A stretch of DNA of 38,014 nucleotides, from contig PBCP01000096.1 of the NCBI GenBank assembly GCA_002717145.1, positions 1-38,014 on the forward strand. Reading direction: 5' to 3'. This document shows positions 24,168 to 33,172 of the stretch, piece by piece (the stretch's first letter is position 1; the number at the start of each line of letters is the position of its first letter). The stretch is from Planctomycetaceae bacterium (GTDB lineage: Bacteria > Planctomycetota > Planctomycetia > Pirellulales > Pirellulaceae). A program made the translations under genes and the position numbers. The notes below the pieces were generated by a model. The model made no database searches, had not been told where the DNA came from, and worked only from the letters and a program-made list of their open reading frames with translations.

Positions 24168-25589
24168 GTGAATGAGAATCTGGAGCAAATCCAGCAGCAA
24201 ACACAGGAGAGCCTGGAAATACTCCAGATGTTCCCATGGTTAACGCTTATCATCTTTACGCTTCCGCTTTTATTGCTGGCACGCAATAGCGTTTATCCCA
24301 ACCTGCTTTACGTCCTCGCACTCTTTTTACCCGCGTTGGTCACAATCAGTATGATCTTTTCAGCGGATATGTTATTACCTGCCATCCTGTTAGATTTGGT
24401 GATTTTTGCTGTCGCAGGATTTGATTTATTCACCGTTCCTTCCGTAAGTTCACTAACTGCGGAGAGAATTCATCAGAAGGTCGCCTCACTGGCAAAACCT
24501 GCTCATATCACATTTCAAGTCACGAACAATGGTCGGCGAAGAGTCAAGGTTTCCATGATCGATGATATCCCTGAAGAATTCGGAGTGGGGCAAGCTGTAT
24601 TTTCATCGAGTATCAGCCCCGACGAGACTTTAGAGTTTAAATATATGGTGACACCTCATCAACGTGGTAATTTTCCCATGCATTGCGTCTATGTGAGAGC
24701 TCGCTCTTCTTTGGGATTTTGGAAACGCCATTTGGTTCTTCCTGCCAGAACAGAATTGCATGTTTATCCCGACCTGAAACAGCTTTCTCATTATGCCCTG
24801 TTGGCACGTACCAATCGTTTGGCATTGTTAGGGGTTCGGCGGACCCGCAAGGTGGGACAGGATAATGAGTTTGAACGCCTGCGGGAATATACTCGCGATG
24901 ACCATTACAAAAACATTAACTGGCGTAGTAGTGCGCGACATAACAAGCTGATCGTCAAAGACTACCAAACAAGTCAAAGCCAACGAGTTATCTTCCTTGT
25001 CGATTGCGGTCGTATGATGACCAATGAATCGGACGGTATGTCTTTCGTCGATCATGCACTCAACTCAGCTTTAATGCTTAGTCACGTCGCACTCTCTCAG
25101 GGAGACTCCGTTGGACTCATCTGTTTCTCTGACAAAGTCCATTGCTTTGTACCTCCGCGTAGTGGCACAGGACATATGAATCAACTCCTCCATGCCAGCT
25201 TCAATCAGTTCCCTCGCATGGTGGAATCCCGTTATGATGAAGCCTTTCTCTATCTGGCCAATCGATGCAACAAACGAGCAATGGTGGTTTTAATTACCAA
25301 TGTGGTAGATGAAGTGAACTCGCAGCAAGTCGTACGCTATATGCAAACCGTGTCCAAGCGACACCTACCAGTCAGTGTCATGATGCGGGATCATGAGATT
25401 TATCAGGAAGCAGAGCAAACCGAAAGCCTCTTTAATGCTGCTGCCGCTGCTCAGATCCTAAATTGGCGTCATGACGTATTAAACACCCTTAGCCATCAGG
25501 GAGTATTTTCACTTGATGTGCTACCTGAAGATCTGACTGCTCCGCTGATCAATCAGTATTTGGAAGTCAAAGCCCGGCACCTACTATAA
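24168..25589 (+). CDS. DUF58 domain protein (VWA-like), membrane anchored
   Basis: The 473-residue protein has two or three hydrophobic segments in the first 95 residues (LTLIIFTLPLLLLA; LYVLALFLPALVTISMI; LLPAILLDLVIFAVAGF). A beta-rich domain and the DUF58 signature follow (FERLREYTRDDHYKNINWR, SSARHNKLIVKDYQTSQ). The C-terminal part is a von Willebrand factor A-like fold with VIFLVDCGRMMTNES. The DxSxS metal site is changed to DCGRM, so metal binding may be weakened. DUF58 proteins are the usual partners of MoxR ATPases. The start is GTG with only a weak AAAGCGAG upstream, beside an 11-base palindrome AGCGAGTCGCT (24152-24162). It is the last gene of the cluster. Confidence 0.85.
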   Translation: MNENLEQIQQQTQESLEILQMFPWLTLIIFTLPLLLLARNSVYPNLLYVLALFLPALVTISMIFSADMLLPAILLDLVIFAVAGFDLFTVPSVSSLTAERIHQKVASLAKPAHITFQVTNNGRRRVKVSMIDDIPEEFGVGQAVFSSSISPDETLEFKYMVTPHQRGNFPMHCVYVRARSSLGFWKRHLVLPARTELHVYPDLKQLSHYALLARTNRLALLGVRRTRKVGQDNEFERLREYTRDDHYKNINWRSSARHNKLIVKDYQTSQSQRVIFLVDCGRMMTNESDGMSFVDHALNSALMLSHVALSQGDSVGLICFSDKVHCFVPPRSGTGHMNQLLHASFNQFPRMVESRYDEAFLYLANRCNKRAMVVLITNVVDEVNSQQVVRYMQTVSKRHLPVSVMMRDHEIYQEAEQTESLFNAAAAAQILNWRHDVLNTLSHQGVFSLDVLPEDLTAPLINQYLEVKARHLL

Positions 25590-25739
25590 TAAATTCAATC
25601 ATTGACTTATGTCTCATTTCGATGAAGGTTTTCAAGTTCTATAGAAGTCAGCTGGTTTCGCAAATGGTGGATTTGAAGTAATTTGGAAGTATGAAGTAAC
25701 CAATTTCCAAGTAGACATATTGAGTGAAACAACCTGAGG

Positions 25740-26972
25740 ATGAGCGATCCATATTTCCAACAGTTATTTGCTGAACGAATCGGTGGCGAAAACTACGGTA
25801 AAGGTACCGAAATCTATAAATTTGAGAAGATCAAACGCGCTAAACGAAAAGCTTTAGCAGACTTCCCTGACCGACTTTTACTGGATTTTGGTATCGGAGA
25901 GAATGACGCGCCAGCGGATGAAGCCGTACGTGAAGTCATGGGACAGGAAATCCATCTACAGGAAAATCGTGGTTATGCAGATAATGGGATTGCTGAATTT
26001 AAAGATGCGGTTGCCCGCTTTATGCAGCGTAATTTCGATGTCGAATTAGATGCAGCCACAGAAGTTAATCACTGCATCGGCTCCAAAACTGCCCTGTCAA
26101 TGATCCCTGCCTGTTTCATTAATCCGGGCGACGTTACCCTGATGACCGTCCCTGGTTATCCAGTGGCCGGCACTCATACCAAGTACTACGGTGGAGAAGT
26201 GCATGAGCTGCCATTGTTGGCTGAAAACAACTTTCTGCCGGATCTGGACTCAATCCCTCAAGATATTCTAAGCCGAGCCAAATTACTGGTCATCAACTAT
26301 CCAAATAGTCCCACCGGTAAATTAGCACCGGCTGAATTCTTTGTGAAAGTCGTTCAGTTTGCCAAGGATAATAACATTGTCGTCATTCAGGACGCAGCCC
26401 ATATCTTACTAACCTTTGACGGCCGACCGACAAGCTTCCTGGAAACGCCGGGAGCTCGCGAAGTCGGCGTTGAAATTCACTCGCTTTCTAAAGGCTTCGA
26501 CATGATCGGCTGGCGTATCGGCTGGGTTTGTGGAAATCCTCTACTCGTTCAGGCGTTTTCAGACGTCAAGGACAATTGCGATAGTGGTCAGTTCATTGCT
26601 ATTCAGAAGGCGGCAGCTGCGGCGCTAGATAATGACGCGATTCCTCAACGAATACGTGAAAAGTACCGCCGACGTATGACCTCTCTGGTAGACACTCTGC
26701 AAGGATGTGGTTTCCAGTGTGAGATGCCGGGTGGTTCCTATTTCCTCTATACACCGGCTCCAACCGGAGTGGAGGGCGGGCCGTCCTTTGCCAATGCCGA
26801 AGAAGCCAGTCAGTATTTGATTACTGAACATGGAATTGTTACCGTACCCTGGGATAATGCTGGTGCGTTTTTAAGATTCTCTGTGACCTATGTTGCTGAT
26901 AGTGAGCAGCGTGAGTTGGAATTGATGCAGGAAACCGTTACCCGGCTGGGCAGTGTCCCATTCACATTCTAA
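25740..26972 (+). CDS. dapL: LL-diaminopimelate aminotransferase-like PLP enzyme
   Basis: A 410-residue fold-type I aminotransferase. Conserved parts are LLDFGIGENDAPADEAV (47-63), NYPNSPTGKLAP (186-197), the PLP-contacting Asp in IQDAAH (216-221), the PLP Lys in HSLSKGFDMIGWRIGW (Lys 251) and the Arg of the FLRFSVTYV region near the C terminus. It most resembles DapL, which converts tetrahydrodipicolinate directly to LL-diaminopimelate for lysine and peptidoglycan synthesis and occurs in Planctomycetes and Chlamydiae. Another aminotransferase specificity of the same subgroup is possible. Its start is unusual in that GAGG abuts the ATG directly, which is poor Shine-Dalgarno spacing. An in-frame TGA 15 bases upstream leaves no better start. 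It converges on lptB with a 14-base gap. Confidence 0.75.
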   Translation: MSDPYFQQLFAERIGGENYGKGTEIYKFEKIKRAKRKALADFPDRLLLDFGIGENDAPADEAVREVMGQEIHLQENRGYADNGIAEFKDAVARFMQRNFDVELDAATEVNHCIGSKTALSMIPACFINPGDVTLMTVPGYPVAGTHTKYYGGEVHELPLLAENNFLPDLDSIPQDILSRAKLLVINYPNSPTGKLAPAEFFVKVVQFAKDNNIVVIQDAAHILLTFDGRPTSFLETPGAREVGVEIHSLSKGFDMIGWRIGWVCGNPLLVQAFSDVKDNCDSGQFIAIQKAAAAALDNDAIPQRIREKYRRRMTSLVDTLQGCGFQCEMPGGSYFLYTPAPTGVEGGPSFANAEEASQYLITEHGIVTVPWDNAGAFLRFSVTYVADSEQRELELMQETVTRLGSVPFTF

Positions 26973-26986
26973 GCCTTCCCAACGCA

Positions 26987-27736
26987 CTAGGCAGACTGAG
27001 CGGTATATAGCTTTTGCTCTGTATTGCCCAGATACTTTTCTTTCACGCCGGGATCATTGATTGCATCCTCGGCCGTTCCGTCGAATAGAAATTCACCTCG
27101 ATCGATCACATAAACACGGTCGACGATTGCCAGGATTTCCAGTGCGGCATGATCCGTGATGAAAAATGATATTCCTTCGCTTTCACGTAATTCGGAAATC
27201 GTCGTCTGAATACCTTCGATTGTGATCGGGTCAATGCCTGCAAACGGTTCATCAAGCATAATGATTTCCGGCTCGAGAATTAAGCACCGTGCAATTTCCA
27301 ATCGCCGACGTTCTCCACCTGATACTCGCCCTGCTTTTGTTTTGCGAATGTGAGTAATTTTGAATCGTTCCAGCAATTCATCGCAGCGCTGTCGTTTTGC
27401 CTTTCCCGTGATTCCCTGCAATTCAATCATCAGATTAAGGTTTTGCTCAACTGACAATTTCGCAAAAACACTTGAGTCCTGAGGCAGATAGCCCATCTGC
27501 CCCTCACGGGCTCGCCGATACATAGGCCAATCAGTCACATCCTGACCATGCAAGGTCACAGACCCTTCATCAGGTCGTTCCATACCGCACGTCATTTTAA
27601 AGGTGGTCGTCTTACCAGCTCCGTTTGGGCCCAGCAAACCTACAATTTCCCCAGCTTCCACTGAAAAGCTAACACCGTTAACAACCCGCTTGCGGCCGAA
27701 GGTTTTCACCAGTCCATTGACTTCAAGAATCGACAT
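26987..27736 (-). CDS. lptB: LptB-like ABC transporter ATP-binding protein
   Basis: A 249-residue ABC ATPase with Walker A GPNGAGKTT (35-43), the Q-loop in YLPQDSSVF, ABC signature VSGGERRRLEIARC, Walker B IIMLDEPFAGIDP and the switch His in FFITDHAA. The segment GYLPQDSSVFAKLSVEQN is characteristic of LptB, the ATPase of the LptBFGC machine that extracts lipopolysaccharide from the inner membrane. No lptF, lptG or lptC gene is in the window. It is the last gene of the minus-strand run and lies 56 bases after a signal peptidase gene. A branched-chain amino-acid ATPase is the main alternative but fits less well. Confidence 0.85.
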   Translation of the reverse strand: MSILEVNGLVKTFGRKRVVNGVSFSVEAGEIVGLLGPNGAGKTTTFKMTCGMERPDEGSVTLHGQDVTDWPMYRRAREGQMGYLPQDSSVFAKLSVEQNLNLMIELQGITGKAKRQRCDELLERFKITHIRKTKAGRVSGGERRRLEIARCLILEPEIIMLDEPFAGIDPITIEGIQTTISELRESEGISFFITDHAALEILAIVDRVYVIDRGEFLFDGTAEDAINDPGVKEKYLGNTEQKLYTAQSA

Positions 27737-27792
27737 CCTGTCGGTACTCTCTAAATTTACTAATTCTAGGCTGCTACGCCACCGAGTGTATC

Positions 27793-29898
27793 TTACCGTA
27801 TTACATCAATTCGTGAAAAGTTCGGTATGAACGGCAAGTCCCAAAACGCTTCATGCGGGTGTGGCCAGTAAATCATCAGTGCCTCACCTATAAAAAGCTT
27901 CCTGTTAAATGTGTTCTTCCCTAAGTCGTTTGTCCAACGTGTCCATCTGGCATCAGCACTGGCAGGACTATTATCGCCCATCGGGAAAAATTCATCTTCC
28001 ATCACATTAAAAGAAAGGTCTTCCCGATCAGTAAAGAAGGTTGATTGATTCCAGATCGGGAACAGGTCCAAATGAAGTTGAATCACACTTTGTTTCGAGG
28101 CAGATTGATATCCGGATTGCAACCAAATCGGATCGATGCGGCCGATTGCCGCCTGATTTGACTGAATAAGCTGTCGGGTGTCATCTGAAATGGGCCTAAG
28201 ATCGGACTTGTATTCATTTCCAACAAATGCGCTATTGCTGGAGGCAATGTAATATACATCCCGATACACCCTAGCCGCCTCCAGGGTGACAGCCAGCCCT
28301 GTCGAATGCAAACCTATTGGAAGCAGATCACCCGGATCCTCTTCTGACCACCTCGGTCCCAGAATTCTTTCCGTAACAAAAGTGGCAGGGTGGTTTAATT
28401 CAATTCGATCTCCATTTACCCAAACTCTTAATTCGTTGTCAAAGTTACTGTATCGAATCGTATGAACGCCTTTTCCCTTAATCGGTGTCTGACCTTCAAT
28501 AATCGGCCCTTCATATCCGGTCCCTTCTTCAGTATCCGCCGAACTAAAGTACCTGGCACCATTATCAATTGATAAGGCCAACTTACCGGTCGCCACATCA
28601 ATCTCACCTTCATAGTGGACACCCGACTCCACGATATCGAAACCTAATTTACCACTATCGCTTTGAATCACGACGTCGAATTCAACCGTCAGATCTCCGA
28701 CCCAATATTGACCACGATTTGTCGGGCTCGGCCAATCGACCCGCAAGCGCTTGGACAGCCCGCGTGTTGCGTATTCAGGGGCAAGCTTCCCACCCTGCAT
28801 TAATTCGCGAAATCGAAGTACATTATCGATTCCATCTTGAGTTCCTGCACCTGGGTATCCGGACAGGTCAGATTCCGCGCCTTCCACTATATCGTTGTTC
28901 GGCGGCAAATCAAAAATTCCATAATTGTCACTATCCAACATCTGACGAGTAATGGTCGTGTTATAAGCATAGACATCCGTAATGAGTTTAGGACGAGGCC
29001 AAAATAGCATTTTCATCTGCTTTCGAATATCCGCTGCATCTTTAACTCTTCCGGACTCGTCCGCTAAAGTCAGGTGAGCTTGCAATTGATTACACTCCAC
29101 CCAAAAATTCTGATCAGGAATATTGTGGTGATAACGAATACTAACTTTCTCCGTATTCGTACCGTCAATCGAATAATTAAAGCCTTCGATTGTGGGCACC
29201 CAGTTGCCGGAAGTACCTTCTTCTTTAGGGGGGTGGTAACCATCAGCATATGTCCCCACCATTCTCCAGGGCTGAGGCCACATCAATTCATCAAGAATCT
29301 GAGGTCTGTACTGAGTGTCATGAACCAGCTGCATCATCGCCAGATGCTTACGCTCCGGCTTACGAGCGATTTCAAAAACTGCATTCGTATTACGAAGTGA
29401 TTTGGTATATATGTCGCCGTTGCAAATCAATACAGTCTCATTGGGCAGTCCGATCAACCGTTTGATGTAATTCTCCGTAGCATCCAGTGGATTCTTGAAA
29501 ACGATTACATCCCAACGGTCAGGGTCTTTGAACATGTAGGAAAACTTGTTGACCAAAATTCGGTCGCCAGAAAATGCGTTCTTCGAGAGATCATTTTGTT
29601 TATCTAAAACTTCTGTAAAGCCGCACATGGGGCATACTGTCGCGACAACTTCACCTTTGCCATCGTTTTCTAGACTGGCACCTGCCCGATAGCGGTAGCT
29701 GCATATGTGACAGTCGTGCTCTATATGAGTCCCCTGTAAGCCATGAGCCATCGACCCGGTTGGAATAATAAAGGCCTCAACAACAAACCCACGAAAAATG
29801 AAGGCCAGAATAATTGCAATCGCAAAGCCTTCTAACATATCACGGAGCCACATGACAGAACCGTCACGAATTACATCCACCTCAGAGTTGCTTCTCAT
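27793..29898 (-). CDS. lepB: Signal peptidase I with inserted zinc ribbon and large beta-rich domain
   Basis: The 701-residue protein has one membrane segment (about 18-40), then the catalytic Ser in FIIPTGSM (Ser 49), box C GDRILVNKF (111-119), the catalytic Lys in NYIKRLIGLP (Lys 146) and box E FFPMGDNSPASADARW near 637-652. It should cleave signal peptides on the outer face of the inner membrane. Ordinary signal peptidases have 180-330 residues. Two insertions account for the difference. The first is a four-Cys ribbon (C63, C66, C89, C92) between Ser 49 and box C. The second is about 450 residues between the Lys region and box E that include a LamG/concanavalin-like beta-rich stretch (KLGFDIVESGVHYEGEIDV; HTIRYSNFDNELRVWVNGD) and a closing RDVYYIAS. 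A paralogue lies directly upstream. No strong ribosome binding site precedes the ATG. Confidence 0.85.
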   Translation of the reverse strand: MRSNSEVDVIRDGSVMWLRDMLEGFAIAIILAFIFRGFVVEAFIIPTGSMAHGLQGTHIEHDCHICSYRYRAGASLENDGKGEVVATVCPMCGFTEVLDKQNDLSKNAFSGDRILVNKFSYMFKDPDRWDVIVFKNPLDATENYIKRLIGLPNETVLICNGDIYTKSLRNTNAVFEIARKPERKHLAMMQLVHDTQYRPQILDELMWPQPWRMVGTYADGYHPPKEEGTSGNWVPTIEGFNYSIDGTNTEKVSIRYHHNIPDQNFWVECNQLQAHLTLADESGRVKDAADIRKQMKMLFWPRPKLITDVYAYNTTITRQMLDSDNYGIFDLPPNNDIVEGAESDLSGYPGAGTQDGIDNVLRFRELMQGGKLAPEYATRGLSKRLRVDWPSPTNRGQYWVGDLTVEFDVVIQSDSGKLGFDIVESGVHYEGEIDVATGKLALSIDNGARYFSSADTEEGTGYEGPIIEGQTPIKGKGVHTIRYSNFDNELRVWVNGDRIELNHPATFVTERILGPRWSEEDPGDLLPIGLHSTGLAVTLEAARVYRDVYYIASSNSAFVGNEYKSDLRPISDDTRQLIQSNQAAIGRIDPIWLQSGYQSASKQSVIQLHLDLFPIWNQSTFFTDREDLSFNVMEDEFFPMGDNSPASADARWTRWTNDLGKNTFNRKLFIGEALMIYWPHPHEAFWDLPFIPNFSRIDVIR

Positions 29899-30030
29899 TG
29901 ATTTTTCTAACTAGACAATATTTTGATCTTTAGCGGGAATTTGTGGTTATACGCCGCAGTATCTACCAATATACCCAAGAAGTAATAAGGGACGAAACCG
30001 GTGTTTGTTCACAACAAGCAGGTAATATTC

Positions 30031-31329
30031 TCAATCAATAGCGATACCGATAATTGCATCTTTTGAAATTCTCTGATCCCATTGCCGACAATCACGGGAA
30101 ACGGACTGATTATCACCTATCAAAAGAAAAGATTTCTCGTCAGCCACTGGCTCTGATTCCCATCGTGCACTAGTGTAGTCAGCTCCGAGCCAGTATATAT
30201 CGCGAGCTACTTTTATATGAGTAACATCCAAAATCCCTTCGTCGACAGAAATAGAAAAGGGGTTCAGGCGGGCTTCGATGTCCTGTTCATAATTCCCTGT
30301 AAGAGTGAACGGCCGAACACTGACTATTGAAGAACTACCCTCTGTTTCAAAGATCAATCGCTGATCAACTAGTCCAAGACGAATCTTTATATCGGTGCCC
30401 TTTTCACCCCATTCAATTTTGGACAAACTTACCAACGTATTTGACGACTCGCCTTGTTTCGTACGTTTCACAAATTTTTGATAATCCAACTCAACGTAAA
30501 CATCAAACAGTCGTATACCAACCACTCCTGGTTTATAAATTCTAAGCGACAAATCAATCACAACATCATCGACGAAATTGAGTTCAGACCGGGAAATAAA
30601 CTGATTGTATGGAAGATAATCCATGATGGCCGTCTGTGAGCCACGCTCTACAGACGGCACAAAACCAGCGATCACATTCCAGTGAAAGTAATCAAGCCAT
30701 TGCAGATGTGTTTTTTCTGGAGAATCAAAAGCGAACACATTATCCATTGTGTAAATCCAGCCTTGGTCGTCGCCACGAATGCCAAATCGACGCAGAAAAT
30801 TATAAGACGAATCATGAGGATGGAATCGACTATCAAACACAACGGTGCTAAGCCGATCAAATTCATTCAAGTTCTTTTGATAAAGCTCACCATCTACGTA
30901 CAGTTCGCCCCCTTCGGTAGCGATCTTTTCACCTGGCAAACCGACAATACGTTTAATGTATCTTGACTTTTCATGATCAAAGACAGCAATCTGCCAGCGA
31001 CGAAGAGTTTGATCCCTAGCGTCGATATAAGACACTGCGTTCACTTGAGCTGTTAGATCGTCAAGAGAGTTTGGCGCGCCACAATTAAAACAGATTGGAC
31101 GGTTCTGTTGATCAACCGTTGTCGCATCGACAATCAACGGGATCTTACAATCATAACATTCCAGAGAATAATGAGGGCCGGGAACAGACGCTGCCATACT
31201 TCCTGAGATTACCGGGGCCCGATACTTTTCAGGAAACTTTTGAAGACGAAACCACCAACCAATCAGTGCTCCAATAAGTACGATAACCAACGCATTAACA
31301 TAGACGATGGGTCGGTTCTGTTTCGCCAT
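30031..31329 (-). CDS. Second signal peptidase I paralogue with zinc ribbon insertion
   Basis: The 432-residue protein has one membrane segment (about 9-26), a catalytic Ser in VISGSM (Ser 44), a four-Cys ribbon (C58, C61, C80, C83), a catalytic Lys in YIKRIVGLPGE (Lys 126) and box E FLLIGDNQSVSRDCRQW near the C terminus. Between Lys and box E is a beta-rich insert of about 270 residues ending in KVARDIYWLGADYTSARWE. This matches the RDVYYIAS region of the larger paralogue, so both inserts are homologous. Box C is degenerate (VSYIDARDQ in place of GDRILV). It starts five bases after the lepA stop, as in the lepA–lepB order of E. coli, and is probably translated by coupling. It may have a narrower substrate range than its neighbour. 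Confidence 0.78.
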   Translation of the reverse strand: MAKQNRPIVYVNALVIVLIGALIGWWFRLQKFPEKYRAPVISGSMAASVPGPHYSLECYDCKIPLIVDATTVDQQNRPICFNCGAPNSLDDLTAQVNAVSYIDARDQTLRRWQIAVFDHEKSRYIKRIVGLPGEKIATEGGELYVDGELYQKNLNEFDRLSTVVFDSRFHPHDSSYNFLRRFGIRGDDQGWIYTMDNVFAFDSPEKTHLQWLDYFHWNVIAGFVPSVERGSQTAIMDYLPYNQFISRSELNFVDDVVIDLSLRIYKPGVVGIRLFDVYVELDYQKFVKRTKQGESSNTLVSLSKIEWGEKGTDIKIRLGLVDQRLIFETEGSSSIVSVRPFTLTGNYEQDIEARLNPFSISVDEGILDVTHIKVARDIYWLGADYTSARWESEPVADEKSFLLIGDNQSVSRDCRQWDQRISKDAIIGIAID

Positions 31330-31334
31330 TTGAA

Positions 31335-33137
31335 CTATTTTTTTTCCTGCCCTTTATCAAGCACTGCCATAAAGGCCTTCTGAGGGATATCCACGCTACC
31401 AATGCTCTTCATGCGTTTCTTACCTTCTCTTTGTTTGGCCCAAAGTTTTTTCTTACGTGAAATATCACCACCATAACACTTCGCTGTGACATTCTTCCGA
31501 AGCGCCCGCACAGTTTCACGAGCGATGATCTTGGCGCCAATAGCCGCCTGGACTGCCACTTCAAACATGTGTCGGTCAATTTCCTGCTTGAGTTTCTTAC
31601 AAACCGCTCGACCTCGCACCTGGGAATCGGCACGATGACAAATCACACTCAACGCATCAACTCGATTCCCATTAACGAGAATATCCATTCGAACCAGATC
31701 AGCCGATTGGTAACCAATGATTTCATAGTCCATCGTGCCATATCCACGCGTCGAACTTTTCAATTTGTCGTGCAGATCATAAATCACTTCAGCCAACGGT
31801 AAGTCATAGGTCAGCATCATACGCGTCGTAGAAATATATTCCTGAGATTGCTGAACACCTCGACGTTCATTGCAAAGCTTCATAATAGCGCCAACATATT
31901 CACCGGGGGTGATGAAGTTTACCCGTACAATAGGCTGACGAAATTCGAGAATATCACCCGGTTCCGGCACTTCCTGTGGACGATGAATGCGTAACTCCGT
32001 GCCATCTTTTTTAGTTACTTCATACGTTACGTTAGGTGCAGTCTGAATCAAATCAACATCGGATTCCTGCTCTAATCGCTGCTGAACAATTTCCATGTGC
32101 AGCAGTCCCAGAAATCCACATCTAAATCCGAAGCCCAATGCTTCACTGGTTTCTGCCTCAAACTCAAAACTAGGATCGTTGATTTTCAAACGACCCAAAG
32201 CGTCTCTAAGCTCTTTGAAATCCTGGCCATCGGACGGGTAGAGGCCACAATACACCATCCGCTTCGGTTCCTGATAACCAGGCAATGCGTCCACTTCAGA
32301 TTTACTGAGGCACAAAGTATCGCCAATGTGCACCATATCGAGTGACTTTATATTACAAATCACATATCCGACCTGACCTGCCTGCAACTCGTCGCAGGGA
32401 GTTTGTTGTGGTGTGAATTGTCCAATTTCGATGACATCATGCGTCGAGCCAGCACGAATAAACTTAATCTTATCACCCTTGCGAATGGTTCCTTCCATCA
32501 CGCGAATATACGTGATCGCTCCCCGGAATTCGTCGTAATGCGAATCGAATACCATCGCCGCCAGATCTCCATTACGATCTCCCGTAGGAGGAGGCACATT
32601 TTCAATAATAGCGTCGAGCAAGCCCTCGATGCCGATTCCTTCCTTGGCACTGACCTTTTGAACCTCTGCATCACCTAACCCAAACTGTTGCTCGATCTCT
32701 TCGACAACTTCATCGACGCGAGCATAGTCCAGGTCGATTTTGTTGATTACCGGGATAATTGCCAAATCATGATCAAAAGCGTTATAGCCATTGGCAACAG
32801 TTTGAGCTTCAACTCCCTGAAAGGCATCTACTAACAAAAGTGCACCTTCGCAACACGTCAAAGCCCTTGATACTTCATACTGGAAGTCTACATGACCAGG
32901 TGTATCAATTAAATTGAGCTGGTAAGTCTGGCTACCTCGTTTATATTCAACGCTAACGCTACGAGCTTTGATCGTAATCCCACGATCCCGTTCCAACTGC
33001 ATATCATCGAGCATCTGCTCTTTCATTTCACGCTCAGATACCGTTCCGGTGTACTCCAGCAGGCGATCTGCCAGCGTACTTTTTCCGTGGTCTATGTGAG
33101 CAATAATGCTGAAGTTTCTTATGTTACGGCTATCCAT
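31335..33137 (-). CDS. lepA: Elongation factor 4 (LepA), translational GTPase
   Basis: The 600-residue GTPase binds ribosomes and affects initiation and elongation under stress. It begins with RNFSIIAHIDHGKSTLADRLLEYTG (G1 motif AHIDHGKST at about 12-20), then the switch I region (ERDRGITIKA), DTPGHVDF (G3), NKIDLDYA (G4) and SAKEGIGI (G5). The EF4-specific C-terminal domain ends near RKKKLWAKQREGKKRMKSIG. Length and all motifs are normal. The gene follows the sugar kinase gene by 35 bases and is followed by the signal peptidase genes after five bases, so a common transcript is likely. Confidence 0.97.
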   Translation of the reverse strand: MDSRNIRNFSIIAHIDHGKSTLADRLLEYTGTVSEREMKEQMLDDMQLERDRGITIKARSVSVEYKRGSQTYQLNLIDTPGHVDFQYEVSRALTCCEGALLLVDAFQGVEAQTVANGYNAFDHDLAIIPVINKIDLDYARVDEVVEEIEQQFGLGDAEVQKVSAKEGIGIEGLLDAIIENVPPPTGDRNGDLAAMVFDSHYDEFRGAITYIRVMEGTIRKGDKIKFIRAGSTHDVIEIGQFTPQQTPCDELQAGQVGYVICNIKSLDMVHIGDTLCLSKSEVDALPGYQEPKRMVYCGLYPSDGQDFKELRDALGRLKINDPSFEFEAETSEALGFGFRCGFLGLLHMEIVQQRLEQESDVDLIQTAPNVTYEVTKKDGTELRIHRPQEVPEPGDILEFRQPIVRVNFITPGEYVGAIMKLCNERRGVQQSQEYISTTRMMLTYDLPLAEVIYDLHDKLKSSTRGYGTMDYEIIGYQSADLVRMDILVNGNRVDALSVICHRADSQVRGRAVCKKLKQEIDRHMFEVAVQAAIGAKIIARETVRALRKNVTAKCYGGDISRKKKLWAKQREGKKRMKSIGSVDIPQKAFMAVLDKGQEKK

Positions 33138-33172
33138 TTAACCGATCTGTCCGCCCTTTCTTTTTCAGGCTC

